NCBI GenBank assembly: GCA_020427905.1
Contig: JAGQNU010000073.1
Location: forward strand, 1 to 5,986
DNA: 5,986 nt
Origin: Candidatus Saccharimonadota bacterium
GTDB lineage: Bacteria; Patescibacteriota; Saccharimonadia; Saccharimonadales; UBA7683
Direction of reading: 5' to 3'
Shown piece after piece: positions 1 through 5,171 of this stretch. The position numbers were made by a program, and so were the translations under genes. The first letter of the stretch is position 1, and every line of letters starts with the position of its first letter. The notes below the pieces were generated by a model. That model searched no databases and was not told the origin of the DNA. It saw only the letters and a list, made by a program, of their open reading frames with translations.

Positions 1-1
1 A

Positions 2-112
2 GTCAAAACTAACAAAAAGGCTAGACCGAAATCAGATTGGCTCAAAACTACAAAAACATCTAAGGCTAAAGCAAAAATTAAAGCTAAGCTCCGCGCTCAA
101 CGTAAAAAATAA
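2..112 (+). CDS. C-terminal fragment of a lysine-rich basic protein (5' end outside window)
   Basis: An open frame enters from the left edge and ends at TAA 110-112, giving 36 residues. Thirteen are Lys and three Arg, with a single acidic residue. The last part alternates Lys with Ala or Ile and ends in A-Q-R-K-K. Such tails occur on ribosomal proteins and on HU- or H1-like nucleic-acid-binding proteins, but the fragment is too short and low in complexity to assign a family. The reading frame is supported by the absence of stops and by lysine codons spaced as in a true tail. The AT-rich leader of the next operon follows immediately. No terminator hairpin with a U-tract is evident after the stop. 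Confidence 0.5.
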   Translation, partial: VKTNKKARPKSDWLKTTKTSKAKAKIKAKLRAQRKK

Positions 113-124
113 ATACTAAAGCCT

Positions 125-138
125 AATATTGCAATATT
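125..138. promoter_or_regulatory. perfect 14-bp palindrome, possible operator
   Basis: AATATTGCAATATT reads the same on both strands with no mismatch. It sits 13 bases after the upstream stop codon and 74 bases before the first kinase start. Without a spacer and with only AT pairs apart from the central GC, it would make a weak RNA hairpin, so a protein-bound dimeric operator is more plausible than a terminator. That function is inference from symmetry and position. Confidence 0.35.
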
Positions 139-199
139 GTCTATTGTAATTTTTACTTTTACTTCTTTTTTTCACGATACCACACTGGTACTGCAAGAG

Positions 200-207
200 A
201 AAGGAGA
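200..207 (+). promoter_or_regulatory. ribosome binding site of first kinase
   Basis: AAAGGAGA lies just before the ATG at 213, with the GGAG core six bases from the start codon (207-212 between). It is a strong match to the anti-Shine-Dalgarno sequence and fixes the start of the first gene of the operon. Confidence 0.75.
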
Positions 208-212
208 CAATC

Positions 213-800
213 ATGTCAAACAAATTGCGAGAGGTGGCGATTGAAGGAGTGGACGGCGTTGGTAAAACGAGCGTTGCAACTGCGCTCGCACAGTTGCTTG
301 AGGCATACGGCGAGCACACCTATATGTGTAATCCATTTCATACCGCACGAGCGTTGAATGAAGGCGTAGATATCTATACGCTTTGGCAAACACCTGAAGG
401 TGCCAGCCAAGCCATTAACCTGCTCAAGGCGGCGATTGAAGATGAGCGTGGGCACGCCAGAAGAATTAGCGCAGACACAATCATTTACGATCGGCACTGG
501 ATGACAGCCTTTACTGAGATCGGTGATAATCCGGGGCTCGTGCAGGAATGGGGAGATGAGTTCCCGCATACCGCCCTACTGCTTGACGCCAGAAGCGAGG
601 AAGAGCAACGCCGCAATGCCAACAATCATGGTGACAGATGGGACGCATATGAAGAGCGTGAAAGATACAAAAAGCTCTACCGCGAGCTTAGCTATGCCCA
701 CAGAGAGCATATGCTCGGCGCCTACCTTATAACCTGGATACCAGAGGATTTTAAGCGCGTTGCTCGGACAATCGATGGCGACATACGGTACCGGAGATAG
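213..800 (+). CDS. thymidylate-kinase-like P-loop nucleoside monophosphate kinase (copy 1)
   Basis: The 195-residue protein has the layout of dTMP kinases, which transfer phosphate from ATP to dTMP in the cytoplasm. Visible are a Walker A loop GVDGVGKTS at residues 12-20 (Lys18), a DR-type substrate motif YDRHW at 92-96, a hydrophobic strand after WGDEF (113-117), and an Arg-rich LID-like stretch at about 130-160. Length is close to the usual 200-210. The start is set by AAAGGAGA just upstream. A second paralogous kinase follows after one base. Outside these motifs the sequence is divergent, and the usual Arg-Tyr substrate details are hard to place, so the real substrate could be another (deoxy)nucleoside monophosphate. 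Family membership is well supported; dTMP as substrate is not proved. Confidence 0.82.
   Translation: MSNKLREVAIEGVDGVGKTSVATALAQLLEAYGEHTYMCNPFHTARALNEGVDIYTLWQTPEGASQAINLLKAAIEDERGHARRISADTIIYDRHWMTAFTEIGDNPGLVQEWGDEFPHTALLLDARSEEEQRRNANNHGDRWDAYEERERYKKLYRELSYAHREHMLGAYLITWIPEDFKRVARTIDGDIRYRR
793..796 (+). promoter_or_regulatory. ribosome binding site deciding the start of second kinase
   Basis: GGAG lies five bases before ATG 802 and next to the first kinase's stop codon (798-800). It favours ATG 802 over an in-frame ATG at 760, which would add 14 residues overlapping the first kinase. Starting at 802 also puts the P-loop at residues 8-15, as is usual for the family. Confidence 0.7.
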
Positions 801-801
801 T

Positions 802-1371
802 ATGAATACAATTGCGATTGAGGGTATCAACGGCGCCGGCAAAACACCTGCCATACAACTCACTCTCGAGTCTTTGGCTTCAGAAGGATTGAATGCTGAT
901 ACCTACGCGCCCTATCATCTTGTACGGGAGAAGATTGTCGAGGACGATTTGTACCCGCTATGGGCGGACCGTCCAGACCAGGCCGTGCAGCTGCTCCATC
1001 AAACGATTGATGAGATAGAGGCCGACGCACGTGCCCGCCAGCTTGATGTGCTCGTATTTGACCGTCACTGGATGACCGCTTTCGTCCAAGCGTTACAGCA
1101 TCCACCCATCACACGGTGGTGGGGTGACAGATTTGTTCCTACTGTACTGCTCACCTCACCCATCTCACATCTGATGAGACTATCAGAACGTGGCTATCAA
1201 GAGCACTGGCTCCAAGCTGAAGCACTGAGGCAATATGTGGGTGATTACGACACAGTTCATCAAGCACACCCGCAACACTTTATCGGCAAGTTCTCGGTTG
1301 CAAGCTCCACTCAGAACCTGCAGCCAATTGCAGATCACATTACAAAACTTATTACACAGGAGAGAATATGA
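802..1371 (+). CDS. thymidylate-kinase-like P-loop kinase, divergent tandem paralogue (copy 2)
   Basis: The 189-residue protein aligns end to end with the kinase just before it: a P-loop GINGAGKTP (residues 8-16), an FDRHWMTAF block (86-94) nearly identical to its neighbour's, and a shared W-G-D segment (107-109). This points to an old tandem duplication. Two features are unusual. The residue after the Walker A GKT is proline rather than Ser/Thr, and the Asp of the P-loop (GxDG) is Asn. The LID-like region (about 125-150) keeps only scattered Arg residues. It may therefore have another substrate, or be a regulatory partner of copy 1; conservation of the DRHW motif argues it still binds nucleotides. 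The start at 802 follows GGAG at 793-796, and the stop overlaps the next gene's ATG in an ATGA, implying translational coupling. Confidence 0.78.
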   Translation: MNTIAIEGINGAGKTPAIQLTLESLASEGLNADTYAPYHLVREKIVEDDLYPLWADRPDQAVQLLHQTIDEIEADARARQLDVLVFDRHWMTAFVQALQHPPITRWWGDRFVPTVLLTSPISHLMRLSERGYQEHWLQAEALRQYVGDYDTVHQAHPQHFIGKFSVASSTQNLQPIADHITKLITQERI

Positions 1372-2216
1372 AATTACCTAAAAACTTGAATGAATTTAGA
1401 CAACTTAAACTCGTTGTAGAGGGTGAAAGCAAAGAGATCCGCTATATCGGACAAGGTAAAGTTGCAATTCTGCTAAAGCCAACTATCTACAGCTACACAC
1501 ATAACCGTTGCAGCGAGATCCCAGGTAGCGATGTCCTTCGCCTCAAAACGACACAACTGATTGCAGAAGAGCTTAAAAAACATGGCGTCAAACACGCCTA
1601 CACCGAGTTTACTGATCAATTCATAATTGCAGATCTAGTCCTAGCCCCAGAGCCAGGAGCATTCCGACCCGACGACCTCAGCGAGACAGAATTAGCAAAG
1701 CTACCTATTGCTCCACCAATAGAGGTTGTCGTAAAGTCACGGCACGTCGGTACACCCAAGCACCGCTATTACCAGTTTGAGAGATACCCACTCAGATCTG
1801 ATCACCCCGCATTTGATAGCCTGCAGATCAAGCCAGAGGACAGTTATCCAGAGACAGTTGTACGTTTTGACTGGCGCAATCCTATGCACGATGAGGATGG
1901 AAATCGTCTTGCTGATGAAGTATTGTCCGAGCAAATGGCAGACTGGTTCATTAACGTTAAACAAGCGACCATCACAGCAACGCGGGCATATGAAGTCATT
2001 CGTGCGCAACTCGCACGCAAAGGCATTGATCTCTGGGACATCTGCTTCTTTGTGAGTCAGGATGGCACAACCCTGTTTGGAGAGATAAGCCAAGATTGCG
2101 GTAGGTACAGACTGTTTGAGGGAGCAACCTCACTTGATAAGGATGTCTGGCGTGCCGGTGGTTCAGCACCACACGTGCTCAAGAAGTGGGAGCAGTTTTA
2201 CCAACTTCTGCGCTAA
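1368..2216 (+). CDS. SAICAR synthetase-like (PurC-fold) ATP-dependent ligase
   Basis: The 282-residue protein resembles phosphoribosylaminoimidazole-succinocarboxamide synthase, which uses ATP to join aspartate to the carboxylate of CAIR in purine synthesis. Matching blocks are EGESKEI (18-24, ATP-side EGKxK loop), EIPGSDVLRLKT (50-61, in place of the family's P-G-K-G segment), IEVVVKSRHVGTPKHRY (118-134, family VVRNxAxGS), NPMHDE (171-176) and FGEISQDCGRYR (237-248, family ADEISPDxxRLW). Length is in the family range of about 240-300. Differences are marked. The canonical D-x-K-x-E-F-G strand reads DICFFVS (224-230), and the metal-binding Asp of A-D-E is Gly238. The start ATG follows AGGAGAG (1358-1364) and overlaps the previous stop. 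No other purine gene is nearby, so a related carboxylate-amine ligation on another nucleotide is as likely as canonical PurC activity. Confidence 0.75.
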   Translation: MKLPKNLNEFRQLKLVVEGESKEIRYIGQGKVAILLKPTIYSYTHNRCSEIPGSDVLRLKTTQLIAEELKKHGVKHAYTEFTDQFIIADLVLAPEPGAFRPDDLSETELAKLPIAPPIEVVVKSRHVGTPKHRYYQFERYPLRSDHPAFDSLQIKPEDSYPETVVRFDWRNPMHDEDGNRLADEVLSEQMADWFINVKQATITATRAYEVIRAQLARKGIDLWDICFFVSQDGTTLFGEISQDCGRYRLFEGATSLDKDVWRAGGSAPHVLKKWEQFYQLLR

Positions 2217-2226
2217 AATAGAAGTG

Positions 2227-2775
2227 ATGATTGTATTTATAACCCATAGCAAGAATAAACTGCTCGAGGCTCAGGCTGTTCTCCCTGAGCTCGAACAGCT
2301 CAATATCAACCTACCCGAGATCCAAACACTTGATCCATTTAAGCTCGTTAAGGAGAAGGCTACTGCAGCCAGGCAGCACTCTCAAGATGCACTTGTCATC
2401 GAGGATACATCGCTGTACATCAAGGGTTTGAACGATCTACCTGGTACGCTCACCTACTGGTTTATGCAAACTTTAGGATCTGAGAAGATGTACGAACTTG
2501 CCGTGAAGACCGGCAATCGCCAAGCGAGTGCCCGCACAGTGGTTGCGTACCTCGCCAAAGATAGTGACTCTCCGATCATCTTTGAGGGCAGTATTGAGGG
2601 AGAGATTGTGCAACCTTCGTCTGAAGCCGGTTACGGTTGGGACAACATCTTCCAACCATATGGACTTAATGAGACATATGCCAGCATGGGACATGATCTA
2701 AAAGTAAACTTCAGCATGCGCTCAATCGCCTTTCAGAAGCTGAAAAAATACCTTGATTACAAAAAGCTACGCTAG
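2227..2775 (+). CDS. Ham1/ITPA-family nucleoside triphosphate pyrophosphatase
   Basis: The 182-residue protein belongs to the Ham1/RdgB/ITPA family, which splits non-canonical purine (d)NTPs to the monophosphate and pyrophosphate and so keeps damaged bases out of nucleic acid. Visible are the N-terminal THSKNK (6-11) with Glu14, IEDTSLYI (58-65) followed by LPG (71-73) and W-F, and GYGWDNIFQP (135-144). The EDT, WF and GWD forms resemble human ITPA more than E. coli RdgB. The C-terminal SHR signature, whose His and Arg contact the base, reads SMR (163-165), and the usual P-R-G before the GWD loop is missing. The start at ATG 2227 matches the family N-terminus; an in-frame GTG at 2224 is possible and no strong Shine-Dalgarno is seen. 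It lies 10 bases after the ligase gene, so it is probably the last gene of the operon. Confidence 0.85.
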   Translation: MIVFITHSKNKLLEAQAVLPELEQLNINLPEIQTLDPFKLVKEKATAARQHSQDALVIEDTSLYIKGLNDLPGTLTYWFMQTLGSEKMYELAVKTGNRQASARTVVAYLAKDSDSPIIFEGSIEGEIVQPSSEAGYGWDNIFQPYGLNETYASMGHDLKVNFSMRSIAFQKLKKYLDYKKLR

Positions 2776-2780
2776 CCTAG
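2767..2780. other. convergent junction with overlapping imperfect palindrome
   Basis: The pyrophosphatase stop TAG (2773-2775, + strand) and the rpiB stop TAG (2777-2779 on the - strand) are separated by base 2776 alone. The junction forms the imperfect palindrome CTAcGCTAGCcTAG around GCTAGC. No stable stem with a U-tract is present on either strand, so transcripts from the two blocks probably run into each other. Confidence 0.5.
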
Positions 2781-3226
2781 ATATCGTCGAGTTCTTGGAT
2801 GCGACGTGTGTGACGTGCTGCGCCTGAAAACTTTGTGTCAAGCCAGGTCTTAACTACATCTTTGACGTTATTAATATCGCCATCCAATATGCGTCCAGGT
2901 AAACTCAAGATGTTGCTATCGTTATCCAGACGTGAAGCCTTAGCCTCATCGGCATCCCAACAAACTGCTGCTCTGATACCTTTAAATCGATTTGCTGCCA
3001 TTGCCATTCCCTGACCACCACCACAGATTAGAATCGCTCGTGCGTCATTATCATCATCGCCAAGCACCTTGGTAGCTGCTATCTGCGCAAACTGTGGGTA
3101 GTCATCCTCTGGATCCAGTTGCTTATCACCGACGTCTTCAACATCGTAGCCCTCTTTAGAGAGCCAGGCGAAGATCGCTTGCTTGAGCTGAAATCCCCTG
3201 TGATCTGAACCGAGATATACCTTCAT
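2777..3226 (-). CDS. rpiB: RpiB/LacAB-family sugar-phosphate isomerase
   Basis: The enzyme is predicted to interconvert ribose 5-phosphate and ribulose 5-phosphate in the pentose phosphate pathway. With the start at 3226 it has 149 residues, the usual RpiB size. Family blocks are the opening MKVYLGSDHRGF, a D-Y-P segment, AILICGGGQGMAMAANR (catalytic-type Cys68), DNDSNILSLPGR, and a phosphate-binding RHTRR near the C-terminus. Two positions differ from E. coli RpiB: the C-G-T-G turn is C-G-G-G, and the His of the H-N-D-A-N motif is Asp. These may mark a CPR-type subgroup or a changed sugar preference. An upstream ATG at 3235 would add M-T-H, but it lies inside a repeat element and the family N-terminus begins at 3226. 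It lies downstream of GAPDH on the same strand. Confidence 0.88.
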   Translation of the reverse strand: MKVYLGSDHRGFQLKQAIFAWLSKEGYDVEDVGDKQLDPEDDYPQFAQIAATKVLGDDDNDARAILICGGGQGMAMAANRFKGIRAAVCWDADEAKASRLDNDSNILSLPGRILDGDINNVKDVVKTWLDTKFSGAARHTRRIQELDDI

Positions 3227-3230
3227 ATGT

Positions 3231-3293
3231 GTCATTCTGAATTTAGTTCAGAATCTCCTTTCTTTATAGATCCTGAATCAAGTTCAGGATGAC
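3231..3293. repeat. inverted pair of REP-like palindromic elements
   Basis: Two 26-base units face each other: one on the + strand from 3231 and one on the - strand from 3293. Both begin GTCAT and end ATCT. They agree at 21 of 26 positions. Three differences fall in the five-base loops, and the other two form one swapped base pair in the stem (T-A against C-G). Unit one folds at 3234-3254 (arms ATTCTGAA and TTCAGAAT) and unit two at 3270-3290 (arms ATCCTGAA and TTCAGGAT). The arrangement resembles REP doublets (BIMEs/REPINs), dispersed non-coding palindromes often moved by RAYT-type transposases. Genome copy number cannot be seen from here. Confidence 0.75.
3255..3261 (-). promoter_or_regulatory. 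Shine-Dalgarno of rpiB, separated from its start by a hairpin
   Basis: On the - strand AAAGGAG runs from 3261 to 3255. The next 21 bases (3254-3234) form an 8-bp stem with a 5-base loop, followed by seven bases and then ATG 3226. The linear distance is 28 bases, too long for normal initiation; with the stem folded it becomes seven. No other Shine-Dalgarno is visible near either candidate start. Confidence 0.55.
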
Positions 3294-3304
3294 ATCTAGC
3301 GATG

Positions 3305-4330
3305 TCAACTTTTTAGGTTCTTCCCGACATCGACAGTGAGCTCAACAAGGCGGTTACTGTAGCCCCACTCGTTGTCGTACCATACAACTACCTTGACGAG
3401 GTTGCCGCCAACAACTGTCGTTAAGCTCAGATCAACAATCGCTGAGTGGCTGTTGCCAATAAAGTCACTGGATACCAGCGGCTCCTCTGTGACACCGAGA
3501 ATACCCTGATAAAACGGCTCTGCAGCGGCTTTTTTAAACACCTCATTTACGGCCTCAGCGGTAGTGTTCTTCTTGGTCACAATAGCAAAATCTGAGATTG
3601 AAACCACAGGAGTTGGAACTCGAAATGCCATGGCATGAAAATGATCTTTTAATTCTGGGATGACTTCAGCCACGGCTATACCAGCACCAGAGCTCGTTGG
3701 CACAATGTTCTGCGCTGCTGCGCGTGAACGCCGCAAATCTTTATGTGGACCGTCTTGAAGGTTCTGATCAGCTGTGTAGCTGTGAATGGTAGACATCAGC
3801 GCCTTCTCAATACCAAAGGCTGACTCCATAACCGCCGCAACTGGGCTCACGCAGTTTGTGGTACACGATCCATTGTTTATCACGTCTTCACTCGATTTAA
3901 TCTCACCATCGTTCACACCGAGGATAATAGTCGTCGAGCCCTCGCCTTTTGCTGGGGCTGAAATAACGACACGTTTTGCGCCGCCACCATCAATATGAGC
4001 CCGCGCTAATTTAGGATCAACAAAAAAGCCAGTTGACTCTATGACCACATCAACATTATGCGCGCCCCAGGGTAGGCTGGCTGGATCCTTCTCACTAAAT
4101 ACGTGGATCTCTTTACCATCAACTTTGAGGCCATCGTCTGTAGATTCAATAGACTCGTACCAATCGTGCCCAGGGTAATTTGAGTCATACTTGAGCAGGT
4201 GTGCCAATGTTTTGTTGTCTGTAAGATCATTTACTGCAACTACCTCTACATCATTGCGACCATGCAAGATCTTATAGGCATTGCGGCCAATTCGACCAAA
4301 GCCATTAATTGCTACACGCACCTTACTCAT
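3305..4330 (-). CDS. gap: NAD-type glyceraldehyde-3-phosphate dehydrogenase
   Basis: The 341-residue protein is a full-length phosphorylating GAPDH, the glycolytic enzyme that makes 1,3-bisphosphoglycerate from glyceraldehyde 3-phosphate, NAD and phosphate. It has the Rossmann start INGFGRIGRN (8-17), Asp35 in the VNDLTD segment that favours NAD, the active site SCTTNC (155-160, catalytic Cys156), His183 in TIHSYT, a DGPHKDLRRSRA substrate loop (193-204), RVPTPVVSISDF (237-248) and WYDNEWGYSNR (317-327). The isoleucine-rich GAGIAVAEVIPEL stretch (215-227) lacks the Lys usual in model bacteria. The start follows a G-rich site (AGGGGGT, 4340-4334) with a short spacer. A promoter-like pair lies just upstream. 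RpiB follows after the hairpin repeats. Confidence 0.97.
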   Translation of the reverse strand: MSKVRVAINGFGRIGRNAYKILHGRNDVEVVAVNDLTDNKTLAHLLKYDSNYPGHDWYESIESTDDGLKVDGKEIHVFSEKDPASLPWGAHNVDVVIESTGFFVDPKLARAHIDGGGAKRVVISAPAKGEGSTTIILGVNDGEIKSSEDVINNGSCTTNCVSPVAAVMESAFGIEKALMSTIHSYTADQNLQDGPHKDLRRSRAAAQNIVPTSSGAGIAVAEVIPELKDHFHAMAFRVPTPVVSISDFAIVTKKNTTAEAVNEVFKKAAAEPFYQGILGVTEEPLVSSDFIGNSHSAIVDLSLTTVVGGNLVKVVVWYDNEWGYSNRLVELTVDVGKNLKS

Positions 4331-4367
4331 TCCACCCCCTGGTTGTTACAGTCATATCAATGTATAC

Positions 4368-4397
4368 AGTATATACCGCTTACGCTTCTGGTGACAA
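4368..4397 (-). promoter_or_regulatory. sigma70-like promoter for gap
   Basis: Reading the - strand, TTGTCA (4397-4392) is followed by 18 bases and TATACT (4373-4368); each box matches consensus at five of six positions. The -35 box lies inside the last codons of the phosphatase gene and the -10 in the 49-base gap. Transcription would start near 4361, giving a leader of about 30 bases. The -10 is embedded in an alternating TA-rich stretch with partial symmetry (GTATAC, 4362-4367). Prediction from consensus only. Confidence 0.55.
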
Positions 4398-5168
4398 CAC
4401 TAACGCCTGAAGATTATCGGCAACTACCTCATTTGAGGCAATTACATCAAAATTTCGCCAATCCCACGAGTCAGATCCAATGTTTCTGACGACGCCACCT
4501 GCAGCGCGTACGAGCACAAAACCAGGAATGTAATCCCATAAATGTCCATAGCCGGTCATGTGTATACGAGCCTCAGATGCGCCTCGAGCAACTTGCGTAA
4601 GACAGAATCCAGAACATGCACCAAACGCCTCGAGAAAATACGCAGCGGGCAACACGCTCTCATTGAACATGTGGTGTATATGTTTATCCTTGGTTTCAAT
4701 CTGGATAGCGGCTCGTTCGAGCGGACGATCACTCACATGTATAACCTTCCCATTGCAAGTAGCTGCCTCGCCCGGAAGTGCCAAGTAAAGTTGATCTAAT
4801 GTGTAGTTATATAAAAGTCCAGCAACGGGTTCGTCATCAAGTACGAGGCCAACCATGCACATATAAAACGGATCGCCACGCACAAAGTGTTCCGTCCCAT
4901 CAATCGGGTCGATTGTCCAGAAGTTATGTTCATCACCTGTTGTTCCGTGCTCTTCACCGCATATACCAAGAGACTTCTCATCTATCAGTATGTCACGAAT
5001 TTTCTGCTCTATCTCAGTATCAAACCGTGTGAGCACTGTTTGATATGTATCGTCTTTATTAGATGTATCGACACTCCCTGCTTCGGCTACAAGCTCTGGC
5101 CGCTTTGTCCGCAAGTACGTCGTAATCTCATCAAATTTACTTGAGATATAGTCTTTTGTCAGCTGCAT
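4380..5168 (-). CDS. inositol-monophosphatase-superfamily phosphatase
   Basis: The 262-residue protein is a metal-dependent phosphatase of the IMPase/FIG superfamily (usual length 250-280). The metal-binding set is complete: GEE (71-73), WTIDPIDGT (84-92, Asp87 and Asp90) and the late WDYIPG (211-216, Asp212) followed by A-A-G-G-V-V. The segment TVLTRFDTEIE (44-54) matches the family's D-x-V-T-x-x-D helix start. Substrates in this superfamily include inositol 1-phosphate, histidinol phosphate, fructose 1,6-bisphosphate and 3'-phosphoadenosine 5'-phosphate, and the sequence does not let me choose. It starts three bases after the preceding gene with only a weak purine-rich site, so translation is probably coupled. 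It lies between a protein of unknown function and gap. Confidence 0.9.
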   Translation of the reverse strand: MQLTKDYISSKFDEITTYLRTKRPELVAEAGSVDTSNKDDTYQTVLTRFDTEIEQKIRDILIDEKSLGICGEEHGTTGDEHNFWTIDPIDGTEHFVRGDPFYMCMVGLVLDDEPVAGLLYNYTLDQLYLALPGEAATCNGKVIHVSDRPLERAAIQIETKDKHIHHMFNESVLPAAYFLEAFGACSGFCLTQVARGASEARIHMTGYGHLWDYIPGFVLVRAAGGVVRNIGSDSWDWRNFDVIASNEVVADNLQALVLSPEA

Positions 5169-5171
5169 AAT

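Larger units (their letters stand above)
113..212 (+). promoter_or_regulatory. AT-rich leader of the nucleotide-enzyme operon
   Basis: This 100-base stretch separates the basic-protein gene from the first kinase and is the only sizeable gap on the + strand, so the promoter of the four-gene run probably lies here. It contains a perfect 14-base palindrome (125-138), a pyrimidine-rich run with repeated TTTTAC units (about 151-173), a short dyad with arms TACCA (178-182) and TGGTA (186-190), and a strong Shine-Dalgarno sequence (200-207). I could not find a convincing -35/-10 pair with 16-18 base spacing, so no promoter boxes are called. Confidence 0.4.

Noticed and set aside
113..212. Promoter boxes in the leader (TTGCAA, TTGTCT or TTGTAA with TACTTT or TACTGC)
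   Set aside because: Spacings were 11-20 bases or the -10 match was poor, so no pair was good enough to call.
760..801. Longer start of the second kinase at ATG 760
   Set aside because: It overlaps the first kinase, lacks a good ribosome binding site and pushes the P-loop away from the N-terminus; GGAG at 793-796 supports ATG 802.
216..1105. Antisense open frames on the - strand at 216-569, 576-863 and 860-1105
   Set aside because: They lie wholly under the two kinase genes, whose motifs are clear, and encode no recognisable protein motif.
2116..2226. Longer N-terminus for the Ham1/ITPA protein beginning at ATG 2116
   Set aside because: It would overlap the ligase gene by about 100 bases and add 37 residues before the family's conserved N-terminal strand; ATG 2227 fits the family.
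3231..3293. Hairpins as an intrinsic terminator of gap, or as CRISPR repeats
   Set aside because: Neither stem is followed by a U-tract on the - strand, and there are only two units facing each other, with no regular spacers.
4542..5144. Several + strand open frames under the phosphatase gene and the similar frame at 5636-5932 under ppa
   Set aside because: All are opposite genes with complete catalytic motifs; none has a ribosome binding site or recognisable domain.
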